Shown piece by piece: positions 1 to 7,409 of a DNA stretch of 64,000 nucleotides; position 1 is the stretch's first letter; each line of letters opens with the position of its first letter. Source of the stretch: Candidatus Chloroploca sp. Khr17 (GTDB taxonomy: Bacteria; Chloroflexota; Chloroflexia; Chloroflexales; Chloroflexaceae); the NCBI RefSeq assembly GCF_004138165.1, contig NZ_RYFF01000024.1, positions 1 through 64,000 on the forward strand, given 5' to 3'. The translations under genes were made by a program, and so were the position numbers. The notes under the pieces are model-generated. The model searched no databases. It saw only the letters and a list, made by a program, of their open reading frames with translations, and was not told the origin of the DNA.

Positions 1-435
1 ACGAAGCGCACGGCCGAGCGGCGCTACGCACGGGTGCTGGCGCTGCGAGAGGCGTACGTCGCGGCGCAGCCGGAGGTGGCGCCGGTGTTTACCAGTCTGG
101 AGCACCACTGGCCGAAGCTAGTCAACGCCATCGAGAGCGAGCGCATCCCGCTGACCAACAACACGACGGAGTTGGTGATCCGGCGTTTCGCGCAACACTA
201 TCAGAACTTCTGCGGCTTCCACAGTATCGAGACGGCTGAGCGTTATCTGGTCGTCTTCGAGTGGTGCTACCGCCTGACGCCGTTTACCCAAGACGCGCAG
301 GAGCGCATCCGGGGCAAGTGCCCGCTCGAACTGGCCGGCTACGACGTGAGTACACTGCCGATGGCCCAGCTCTGTCGGGGGCAGTTGCTCGGCTGGCCCC
401 CAGAGGGGCTGGCAGAAGTAGTCCCCAAGTCGTAA
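1..435 (+). CDS. Transposase-like protein, 3' part (5' end outside window)
   Basis: The reading frame is already open at base 1, so the start lies outside the window; 144 codons of the C-terminal part are present and end at TAA. The stretch IPLTNNTTELVIRRF, followed by a helical region rich in aromatic residues and by RGKCPLELAGYD, looks like the end of a DDE-type transposase, where an Asn-Asn pair precedes the catalytic Glu. This assignment is from general resemblance; I cannot name the IS family. No terminal inverted repeat was recognised between its stop and the next gene, so whether the element is intact on the left is unknown. It lies directly upstream of a duplicated exported-protein pair, which could have been copied with help from the element. 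Confidence 0.6.
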   Translation, partial: TKRTAERRYARVLALREAYVAAQPEVAPVFTSLEHHWPKLVNAIESERIPLTNNTTELVIRRFAQHYQNFCGFHSIETAERYLVVFEWCYRLTPFTQDAQERIRGKCPLELAGYDVSTLPMAQLCRGQLLGWPPEGLAEVVPKS

Positions 436-472
436 CGGTCGCTTGACTTGGGTTCTCATTATGCTATCCGTA

Positions 473-481
473 TGCTATACT
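473..481 (+). promoter_or_regulatory. Extended -10 promoter element
   Basis: TGC followed by TATACT, about 90 bases upstream of the exported-protein start at 574. A weak TTCTCA lies 17 bases upstream of the hexamer. Assignment rests on the TGn-TATAnT pattern only. Confidence 0.4.
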
Positions 482-573
482 CACCAGGCATGCGCTGCCT
501 TACGATGCGCAGCTTTGCGCCGTTGCGCCGTTGCGCCGTTGCGTCTACACGGGTCAACCTCAGGAGTGCGCAT

Positions 574-1389
574 ATGGAAAAACGAGAGCCGCGGTTCAAG
601 CGCATAGGGGTTGCTCCGCAACGCTTGTTCCTGTTCGTGCTGGTTCTGCTTGGGTTGGTGCTAGGCTTGGGTACATTCAGGCTGATGCAGCCTGGACACG
701 CTTTTTCGGCTGATAGCAATGCCGCCCCTCAATCCTCTATGCGTGGTGGCACGTACCAACTCCAGGGCCATCTGCGGTCACGTCCGGTAAGCTTTGCGCC
801 ATCATTGCGCCTCGGGTGGTCGAGGATTTCAACCGGTTCGCTGCCGATGCTTGCCCAAGCCCACGTGCTTACGCGCAGTGTCAGCATCAGCCCGGCGGCT
901 TTCATTCGTGATCTCGACTCGGCTAATCTGGTGATGGACAACGATCTGGCGCTGCGCTGGGCCGCCAATGTGAATGACGAAGCCGGCTTTTATCTGGCGC
1001 GTCCAGCGGATTGGGACGGCACGTCGCCGGTGACGGTGCGCGTCTTCTTTGCGCTGGGCGGCAACGGGGCCGGGGCCGTCAACTGGCGGCTCAAGCTCAA
1101 TACGTATACGCCTGGTTCGGGTGAATGGCTGACCAATCCAGGAACGCGCGATGCCGATAGCTTGTTGACCTTCCCGAGTGGCCCGTCGTGGTACCGTATC
1201 TACAGCCAGAGTTTCACCCTGACCGACAGTAACCTCGCCAACAATCCCCTCTGGTCATTCTTCCTGCTGCGGGGCAATGCGGCCAATAGTGAAACCTTTG
1301 CCGGGCAACTCTACCTGCTCAATGCAGAAGTTGCATATCTGCGCAATCCGCCGTCGTATGTTGTCTATCTGCCGATCATTCGGCGTTAA
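574..1389 (+). CDS. Exported protein, paralogue 1, with VYLP-type C-terminus
   Basis: A 271-residue protein. The ATG at 574 is chosen because AGGAG lies seven bases upstream and it gives a classical signal peptide: basic MEKREPRFKR, a hydrophobic stretch around residues 15-36, then a small-residue region. A variable linker (about residues 50-100) precedes a ~160-residue domain rich in alternating hydrophobic residues, W and G, probably a beta-sandwich. This domain is almost identical in protein and DNA to the second half of the next gene. The protein ends YVVYLPIIRR, like the tail of another exported protein in this window (42619-44886). I do not recognise a characterised family. A surface-exposed or secreted role is inferred from the signal peptide. 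Confidence 0.8.
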   Translation: MEKREPRFKRIGVAPQRLFLFVLVLLGLVLGLGTFRLMQPGHAFSADSNAAPQSSMRGGTYQLQGHLRSRPVSFAPSLRLGWSRISTGSLPMLAQAHVLTRSVSISPAAFIRDLDSANLVMDNDLALRWAANVNDEAGFYLARPADWDGTSPVTVRVFFALGGNGAGAVNWRLKLNTYTPGSGEWLTNPGTRDADSLLTFPSGPSWYRIYSQSFTLTDSNLANNPLWSFFLLRGNAANSETFAGQLYLLNAEVAYLRNPPSYVVYLPIIRR

Positions 1390-1512
1390 CGCTTCTGGAG
1401 GAAAGGTTTCAAGCAACTTTACTGTTCAGAGGTGTGCATCGCATTGCTGATGCACTCGGCTATTTGCTCTTTGCTATCTTCTAAATCCTTCGCTTAGAAG
1501 GGAGTTGTTGCT

Positions 1513-2406
1513 ATGGTACGCCGTCTAGCGCTGCTTTTGTTCACCGGCCTTGCGATCGTTGTTGCGTGGTTCGGGTGGCTGCAAAAGCCAGTCACCGTCG
1601 AATCGGCCACGGCTCACGCGAGCGTTACCTACGAGGGCTATCTTGAGGATGGTGGCGCTCCTGCGCAGGGCCAGTACGATCTCGTGTTCCAGCTTTTTGA
1701 TGCGCTCACTGATGGGCAGCCGATTGGTGAAGCGCTGGCTCTGCCTGATGTGACGGTGGTTGAGGGACGCTTTGCCGCCCCGCTGAGCCTGCCCGCACGC
1801 GATCAAGCGGTCTATGTTGAAGTTGCGGTACGCCCGCAGGGCAGCACTACCTTCACCGTGCTGACGCCTCGTCAGGTCGTGACTCCGGCAGCCACGGGAG
1901 CGGGAACGACGGCCGCTAGCCAGACCCGTACAGTGAATATCAGCCCGGCCGCATTGATCCGCGATCTCGACTCGGCGAATCTGCTGATGGACAACGATCT
2001 GGCGCTGCGCTGGGCCGCCAATGTCAATGACGAAGCCGGCTTTTATCTGGCGCGTCCGGCGGATTGGGACGGCACCTCGCCGGTGACGGTGCGCGTCTTT
2101 TTTGCGCTGGGCGGCAACGGGGCCGGGGCGGTCAACTGGCGGCTCAAGCTCAATACGTACACGCCCGGTTCGGGTGAGTGGCTGACCAATCCAGGAACGC
2201 GCGATGCCGACAGCTTGTTGACCTTCCCGAGTGGCCCGTCGTGGTACCGTATCTACAGCCAGAGTTTCACCCTGACCGACAGTAACCTCGCCGCGACATC
2301 ACTCTGGTCATTCTTCCTGCTGCGGGGCAATGCGGCCAATAGTGAAACCTTTGCCGGGCAGCTCTATCTGCTCAATGTCGAGGTTGAGTATGGCGTTGCG
2401 CCATAG
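1513..2406 (+). CDS. Exported two-domain protein, paralogue 2
   Basis: A 297-residue protein with signal peptide (hydrophobic residues about 5-25). The ATG at 1513 follows GAAGGGAGTTGTTGCT, a usable ribosome site. The first domain (about residues 35-125, starting HASVTYEGYLEDGG) resembles a beta-rich module seen at the start of many exported bacterial proteins, in the pattern GYL-(D/E)-G-x-P-x-x-G-x-YDL. The second domain (about 140-297) duplicates that of the preceding gene with few differences, but here the VYLP tail is absent and the protein stops at VEYGVAP. The shared domain with different N- and C-terminal contexts suggests modular exchange. Function unknown; probably cell-surface or secreted. 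Confidence 0.8.
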   Translation: MVRRLALLLFTGLAIVVAWFGWLQKPVTVESATAHASVTYEGYLEDGGAPAQGQYDLVFQLFDALTDGQPIGEALALPDVTVVEGRFAAPLSLPARDQAVYVEVAVRPQGSTTFTVLTPRQVVTPAATGAGTTAASQTRTVNISPAALIRDLDSANLLMDNDLALRWAANVNDEAGFYLARPADWDGTSPVTVRVFFALGGNGAGAVNWRLKLNTYTPGSGEWLTNPGTRDADSLLTFPSGPSWYRIYSQSFTLTDSNLAATSLWSFFLLRGNAANSETFAGQLYLLNVEVEYGVAP

Positions 2407-2448
2407 CGCCATGCTTGCATGCTACGCTTGCTGTCTTGCGGATGAGCT

Positions 2449-2570
2449 AAGGGCAATACCTTGCAAAGAAGGCGGCTCTTTTGACGCAAAGGCGCAAAGG
2501 CGCAAAGGTTTTTGCGTAGGTGAGCGTAACCCTTCGCGTCTTCGCGTGAGCTTATTTGAAAAGTATTGGA
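2449..2570. repeat. Dispersed repeat family A, copy 1
   Basis: Begins with a CTTGCAAAGAAGGCGG-type head, continues with GACGCAAAGGCGCAAAGGCG, then CTTCGCGTCTTCGCGTGAGC. The same head, middle and tail recur at 29480-29594 and, inverted, at 21808-21915. It fills most of the gap before the permease gene. Small reading frames here (KAQRRKG-like) are not genes. Confidence 0.75.
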
Positions 2571-2605
2571 GCTAAGGGGGGTGTTCAGGGAGAGCTTGCC
2601 CTCCC

Positions 2606-3709
2606 TTAGCGGAGACTCGCCTCTTGGGCGAGGCGACGCCCCTGCTCGGTGAGCATCAGGCGCATGCCATCGCACTGGATCAGGCCACCCTGTTCGGCCA
2701 GGCGAATCACGGTCGCGGCGAAGCGTGGTTGCCAGCGGAGATGGTGGCTCAGGTGGTTGCGACTGCACTCGTCGTCGGCCTCGGCGGTACCTTCGTGGTT
2801 GAGCAGGTGGAGCGTCAGCATCTGCTGGGCAAATTCCCAGCGCTGGCGCGAACGCCGTACCCCAAGCGCCACCAGGCCGCGGGCCGGCGCAAAGAGGAAG
2901 GCCACGAGGAAGGCAACCCCGGTCATCATTGCCATCGAACCGGCAATCGAGACATTGAACCAGCGGGCAAACCAGTAGCCAAGCACGGCACTGAGCACGG
3001 CAATGGCGACACTCAGGCCGAGCATGCGTGACAAGCGATCGGTCAAGAGATAGGCTGCCGCAGGCGGGGCAACCATCAGCGCAACGACAAGGATCGAGCC
3101 AACCGCATCAAAAGCGCCGACGGCCGTAATGGAGACGACGGTCATCAGGCCGTAATGCACCAGCACCGGGCTGAACCCGAGCGTTGCGGCGAGGCCAACA
3201 TCAAACGTTGCAAGCTTGAGCTCTTTGTACAAGAGCACAATCAGCCCTAGGTTGAGCACGAGCGTGATGCTGCCGATCAGCAAGGCCCGGGGAAGATCGA
3301 GCCAGCCCCAGGTAATGCGATCAAATGGCGCAAATGCTAGTTCACCAAGCAGCACCGCATCGGTATCGAGATGGACATTGCCCGCGTAGCGTGAAATCAG
3401 GATCACCGCAATGCTAAAGAGCACCGGAAAGACGAGGCCAATAGCGGCGTCTTCTTTGATCAGATTGGTACGGGTCAACATTTCAACGAGGCTGACCGTC
3501 AAGACCCCGGTTGCAACCGCACCCGCAAAGAGCAACGGCGAAGCGAGATCGCGAGTCACAAAATAGCCAAGCACAATGCCAAGCAAAACCGTATGGCTAA
3601 TCGCATCGCTCATCATTGCCATCCGGCGCAAGACGAGGAAGACCCCCGGCAAGGCACAGGCTGCGGCGACCACGATCGCAATGAGTTGCACTTCCATTGT
3701 TGACGACAT
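2606..3709 (-). CDS. Metal ABC transporter permease with C-terminal winged-helix-like domain
   Basis: A 367-residue ABC-3 family permease (Mn/Zn/Fe importers of the MntCD, ZnuB, SitD type). Eight or so hydrophobic segments fill residues 5-285, with the family sequence LVVALMVAPPAAAYLLTDR near 220. Residues about 290-367 are hydrophilic and helical and end with a short beta-like hairpin, IQCDGMRLMLTEQG, a pattern seen in winged-helix tails that some permeases of this family carry, related to DtxR-type regulators. The gene is the last of a three-gene operon and is separated from the upstream permease by about 110 bases holding a six-fold heptamer repeat. Its substrate cannot be read from sequence; the DtxR/MntR-like operator upstream of the operon favours manganese or iron. 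Confidence 0.88.
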   Translation of the reverse strand: MSSTMEVQLIAIVVAAACALPGVFLVLRRMAMMSDAISHTVLLGIVLGYFVTRDLASPLLFAGAVATGVLTVSLVEMLTRTNLIKEDAAIGLVFPVLFSIAVILISRYAGNVHLDTDAVLLGELAFAPFDRITWGWLDLPRALLIGSITLVLNLGLIVLLYKELKLATFDVGLAATLGFSPVLVHYGLMTVVSITAVGAFDAVGSILVVALMVAPPAAAYLLTDRLSRMLGLSVAIAVLSAVLGYWFARWFNVSIAGSMAMMTGVAFLVAFLFAPARGLVALGVRRSRQRWEFAQQMLTLHLLNHEGTAEADDECSRNHLSHHLRWQPRFAATVIRLAEQGGLIQCDGMRLMLTEQGRRLAQEASLR

Positions 3710-3732
3710 CGTGGCACCCCTCTCTCTATACC

Positions 3733-3774
3733 ATTTCAGATTTCAGATTTCAGATTTCAGATTTCAGATTTCAG
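3733..3774. repeat. Heptanucleotide tandem repeat, six copies
   Basis: Six exact head-to-tail copies of ATTTCAG in the spacer between two permease genes of one operon, followed by a fragment of dispersed family A (3775-3806). Confidence 0.95.
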
Positions 3775-3820
3775 TGCTTCGTGCCTCTGCGGCTTTGCGT
3801 TAAATCCTGAAGCCTTGCGC

Positions 3821-4690
3821 CTACACCTGGAGCTGCATCTTGCGCGTGGCGCGCCAGATCAGCCCCCGGTTGGGTGCAAAAAGAAACGAGACCAGGGTGA
3901 GCGCCCCGAGACAGAGCACAATGGTTGGCCCGGTGGCGAGCCCACGTGCGGTGGCACTGATAAGTGCCCCAACGACGCCTGCGCTTGCGCCAAAGCATCC
4001 CGCTAGCACAATCATCACGCCGAGGCGGTCGGTCCACTGGCGGGCGGCGGCGGCTGGGGCGACGAGCATCGCACTCATCAGCACAACCCCGACGGTCTGG
4101 AGACCGAGCACAATGGCGACAATGATCAACGAGGTCAGCAGCACACTCAAGCCACGCACCGGCAAGCCAAGGCTCGCGGCATATTCAGGGTCAAAGGTGA
4201 GCACCTTGAACTGCTTCCAGAAGAGCGCAACGACCAACAGGGTTGGCACACCGAGGGCGACCATCACCTGGACATCACGGGCCACCATCGCGGCGGCCTG
4301 CCCAAAGAGGAAACTGCGCAACCCAGCTTGCGCCGCATCGGGGCGCTGCTGCAACCACGAGAGTAACACGAGACCAGTCCCAAAAAAGACGGCCAGGATC
4401 AGGGCGAGGCTACTATCTTCTTTGACGCGGGTGGTACGGGTCACACTCATCAACAAGAGGGCGGCAAGCCAGGCGGAGCCTGCGGCCCCGAGCATCAAAA
4501 TAAGTGGATCGCGTTGCCCGGTCAGCATAAAAGCCACCACAATGCCGGGGAGGGCCGCATGGGACATTGCATCGCCGAGCAGCGCCTGACGGCGTAGCAC
4601 GGCAAAGCAGCCAAGCACCCCGCTGACGATGCCAAGCATAGCCGACCCGAGGGCCACCATGCGCAGCGTATAATCAGCAAAGAGTTCCAT
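3821..4690 (-). CDS. Metal ABC transporter permease (ABC-3 family)
   Basis: A 289-residue integral membrane protein, the usual length for MntC/ZnuB-type permeases. It shows the family features: an N-terminal helix followed by LRRQALLGDAMSHAALPGI (the loop contacting the ATPase), ARTT-like VTRTTRVKEDSSLA, and MLVAPAAAARQWTDRL in the fourth quarter. Its ATG shares one base with the stop codon of the ATPase gene (TGATG), so the two are translationally coupled. With the downstream paralogous permease it would form the heterodimeric channel of a Mn/Zn/Fe importer. Confidence 0.9.
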   Translation of the reverse strand: MELFADYTLRMVALGSAMLGIVSGVLGCFAVLRRQALLGDAMSHAALPGIVVAFMLTGQRDPLILMLGAAGSAWLAALLLMSVTRTTRVKEDSSLALILAVFFGTGLVLLSWLQQRPDAAQAGLRSFLFGQAAAMVARDVQVMVALGVPTLLVVALFWKQFKVLTFDPEYAASLGLPVRGLSVLLTSLIIVAIVLGLQTVGVVLMSAMLVAPAAAARQWTDRLGVMIVLAGCFGASAGVVGALISATARGLATGPTIVLCLGALTLVSFLFAPNRGLIWRATRKMQLQV

Positions 4691-5478
4691 CAGTCGGCCA
4701 CTCCTTTCAGCATACCCTCGGTGCGGCTCGGTGTGGCTTCGTCATCTTCGGCATGCCCAAGGAAGGCAATGCGTCCACCATAGGTGGCGCGCAGATTTGC
4801 TTCGGTAAAGACCTCGGCGACCGGGCCACTGGCGATGCGGCGCACATTGATCAGACAGACCTGATCAAAATACTCGGGCACCGTTTGGAGATCGTGGTGG
4901 ACAACGATGACCGTCTTGCCGCTGGCGCGCAGATCGCGCAGCAGATCGATGATGGCACGCTCGGTGATGGCATCAACCCCCTGAAAGGGCTCGTCCATAA
5001 AATAGATCTGCGCATCCTGAACGAGGGCACGCGCCAGAAAGACCCGTTGCTGTTGCCCGCCCGAGAGTTGGCTGATCTGACGGGTGGCAAAATCGGCCAT
5101 GCGCACCTTCGCGAGGGCGGCCAGAGCCTGCTGGCGTTCAGCTTTGCCGGGACGACGGAACCACCCCAAGCTCCCGTAGCGGCCCATCATCACCACATCG
5201 AGCACACTCGTCGGGAAATCCCAATCAACGCTCCCGCGCTGAGGCACATACCCCACCAGGCGACGTTGCTCGCGATACGGACGGCCATAAAAGAGCGTCT
5301 GACCGGCAGCGGGGCGCACCAGACCGAGCGCAGCCTTGATCAGCGTCGTCTTGCCGGCCCCATTCGGCCCAACAATCGCCATCAGCGTACTGGCAGGCAC
5401 CTCGAGATCAACATCCCAGAGCACAGGCTTCTCGTGATATGCAACAGTCAAATCAGTAATGGTCAACGCAGGCTGCAT
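4690..5478 (-). CDS. Metal ABC transporter ATP-binding protein
   Basis: A 262-residue ATPase of the Mn/Zn/Fe importer type (MntB/ZnuC/SitB). Walker A is GPNGAGKTT near residue 40, the signature LSGGQQQR near 140, Walker B YFMDEPF, and the switch His in VVHHDL. The ATG at 5478 is preferred over a GTG one codon upstream because GGAGGA lies five bases before it. It is the first gene of the operon and is preceded by a good promoter whose -10 box is covered by a DtxR/MntR-like palindrome. No substrate-binding protein gene is found on either side of the operon. Confidence 0.92.
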   Translation of the reverse strand: MQPALTITDLTVAYHEKPVLWDVDLEVPASTLMAIVGPNGAGKTTLIKAALGLVRPAAGQTLFYGRPYREQRRLVGYVPQRGSVDWDFPTSVLDVVMMGRYGSLGWFRRPGKAERQQALAALAKVRMADFATRQISQLSGGQQQRVFLARALVQDAQIYFMDEPFQGVDAITERAIIDLLRDLRASGKTVIVVHHDLQTVPEYFDQVCLINVRRIASGPVAEVFTEANLRATYGGRIAFLGHAEDDEATPSRTEGMLKGVAD

Positions 5479-5511
5479 CACACTCCTCCAAATTTGCCAT
5501 GCCAGAAATTT

Positions 5512-5555
5512 ATTTTAGTTATACCTAAAATATCATAGACGAGGGTTTTTGTCAA
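5512..5555 (-). promoter_or_regulatory. Promoter and DtxR/MntR-like operator of the metal ABC operon
   Basis: Read on the minus strand: TTGACA (5550-5555), a 17-base spacer, then TATTTT (5527-5532). Overlapping the -10 box is the palindrome ATTTTAGGTATAACTAAAAT (5512-5531; seven-base arms, six-base centre). Its shape matches operators of metal-sensing DtxR/MntR regulators, which repress import genes when metal is plentiful. No such regulator gene lies in the window. Confidence 0.7.
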
Positions 5556-5921
5556 TGGCCCACATGGCACGTTGCTTGAAAGTTGCTCACCGATGGGCGT
5601 TCATCCTGCGGCATATCACGTTCTTTCAGCCAAACGATGAGCTTTTGTTCGTTCTGCCACCAGGTCGGCCATCGGCTTGCTGGTTTCTCCTTGAGCACGG
5701 AGTCCTTAATCCGTTATACGCGCCATGGGCGAAACCTCACAGGTTTGCGAGGCCTGTGAGGTCTGGTCGAACGGATTCATTTCTGGAAGCCCATCAGTCG
5801 GCACGCTCTGATGTCATGCGTGCAACCCCCAGCGGGAAGGGCTGGGGAGGGGTTGAAAAGGGCTTACTTGGAAGGTAGTGCTCTGCCACCAAGGCTGACA
5901 TGCTGGGCGAGAAGCAGCCAA
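5556..5921. other. Intergenic stretch without recognised gene
   Basis: About 370 bases between the metal-importer promoter and the M23 peptidase 3' end. It contains a family C palindrome (5732-5764) and otherwise no reading frame with coding character. Confidence 0.6.
5732..5764. repeat. Dispersed palindrome family C, copy 1
   Basis: AAACCTCACAGGTTT and AGGCCTGTGAGGTCT separated by three bases; a variant of the palindrome AGACCTCACAGGTCT found at 34520 and 61606. Confidence 0.8.
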
Positions 5922-7085
5922 CTACTCATCCGTGACGGTGATTGTCCCGATGGTCGTCCAGGGGCTACTATTCCCGGCATGATCGAGGCTCTGCACGCGC
6001 ACGAGGTACTCACCAGGATTGAGCGGCTCGGTCTTGACGACCGGGTCAGGCGTAAACCAGCGTGACGTACCTTCAGGATCGGCCCCGATATAAACGAGGT
6101 AGCCGTTTACGCCCGAGAGGGCATCTTCAGCGGGTTGCCAGGGCACGACCACGACCCCCGGTTTTACCGTCATGGCCGGGATCGCTATGGGTGTCGAGGG
6201 TGGTGTCTGGTCGAAACCAACCGGCCCATAACTGGCGAGGGTCTGCTTGCGATCGGGTCCCCAGGCGCGCACATAGAGCATGTGCTTGCCTTCGCCCTTA
6301 TCGGACAGTTGGGCATAGCCATCAACCACTGACGGGAACATCGGACGATCCTCCGCAGGTTCCTGGTTCCAGGCCTGGCTGAGGCCACCGCCGCCCCAGT
6401 TGATCGTAAAATTGATCCGCAGATCCTGATTTGTCCAGGTGTCGGGTTGGAGCTCAGAACTGAAGACGACCTCGGGTGGCTGGAGCGCCATGGCGGTCAT
6501 TACTTTACCGCCGTGCTGGCTGCATCCACCAATCTCGGGGAGGTCATAGCCTTCAGCGAACTTCAGCGGGATCGACTGCTTGCCACTCCAGCCATCACGA
6601 TTTGCCGTAAACGCGGTGAAATGGAGATGGGGGGTACCGCGTGAACCGCGGTCGCCGGCGTAGCCAAGGGTCTGACCGGCTTCAAAGAAGACACCGCGGG
6701 AGGTTGCCACCGCACTTTGGAGATGAGTATACATCGTGAAAAACTGATTCCCGTGATGGAGAATGAGCGTTCCACTGCCGGCTTCCCAATGCCAGACGGT
6801 GCCATTGGCGGCGGCGCGGATCGGTGCGCCATAGGTAGGTCCGTTGACCTGAATAAGATCAAGTGAATAGCGATCCCAGCTATTGTGGGTACCGCAAGCA
6901 TAACCTTGAATAATGCGCCAGGATTCGCCAGCCGGGGTTGGCAGAACCAGACTTTGAGCAGCCTGAGCGGGTGACGGGCTCAGGGTGGAAGCTGCGAGCA
7001 GAACCAGCAGCAGGAAGCAAGCGAGTATGCGTTGACGTGAGCCGAGGACAAACTTGCCGGGCAGAGTCGCACGTAGACTCAACAA
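5922..7085 (-). CDS. Exported M23-type peptidase with C-terminal Ig/FnIII-like region
   Basis: A 387-residue protein with a signal peptide (hydrophobic residues about 20-35, cleavage near AQA-AQ). The M23 domain spans about 45-190: H67-x3-D71 and H153-x-H155 match the zinc ligands of LytM-type endopeptidases, and H121 in YTHL matches the usual catalytic His. The C-terminal half (about 195-387) carries two beta-type modules; the last has FnIII-like features. It probably cuts cell-envelope peptides or is a remnant fold that binds them. The start is a TTG preceded by AGGAGG at seven bases; no ATG is available. It stands alone, with no operon partners. Confidence 0.85.
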   Translation of the reverse strand: MLSLRATLPGKFVLGSRQRILACFLLLVLLAASTLSPSPAQAAQSLVLPTPAGESWRIIQGYACGTHNSWDRYSLDLIQVNGPTYGAPIRAAANGTVWHWEAGSGTLILHHGNQFFTMYTHLQSAVATSRGVFFEAGQTLGYAGDRGSRGTPHLHFTAFTANRDGWSGKQSIPLKFAEGYDLPEIGGCSQHGGKVMTAMALQPPEVVFSSELQPDTWTNQDLRINFTINWGGGGLSQAWNQEPAEDRPMFPSVVDGYAQLSDKGEGKHMLYVRAWGPDRKQTLASYGPVGFDQTPPSTPIAIPAMTVKPGVVVVPWQPAEDALSGVNGYLVYIGADPEGTSRWFTPDPVVKTEPLNPGEYLVRVQSLDHAGNSSPWTTIGTITVTDE

Positions 7086-7393
7086 ACGAGAACCTCCTGG
7101 GTCAGTAATGGTGGGGCGAACCCCGCGATCGTTCCTGGATCAGGCCGGTGCAGACAGGGCATACGGCCTTGGGTAGAGCCTTTCGGAAGCTCTGGGAAGC
7201 ACGAGCAGACATGGCTCGACGCTTCGCTATGAAGACATGCACCGTGACGTTCATGGTCAGGCAGCCTGATAAACATATCACAAACTGACAAAATGATCAA
7301 ATTTTGGTTGCGACAGGCACACCGTGCCCGTCGCAACCAGGGTGGGGTTGAGGCAACGTGCTCGCACATCTTCTGGGAGCGAGGGGGTAGTTG

Positions 7394-7402
7394 TGGTATG
7401 AT
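7394..7402 (+). promoter_or_regulatory. Extended -10 element of a possible leaderless gene
   Basis: TGG-TATGAT, ending seven bases before the ATG at 7410, so transcription would start at or next to the start codon. Confidence 0.5.
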
Positions 7403-7409
7403 ACATGGC

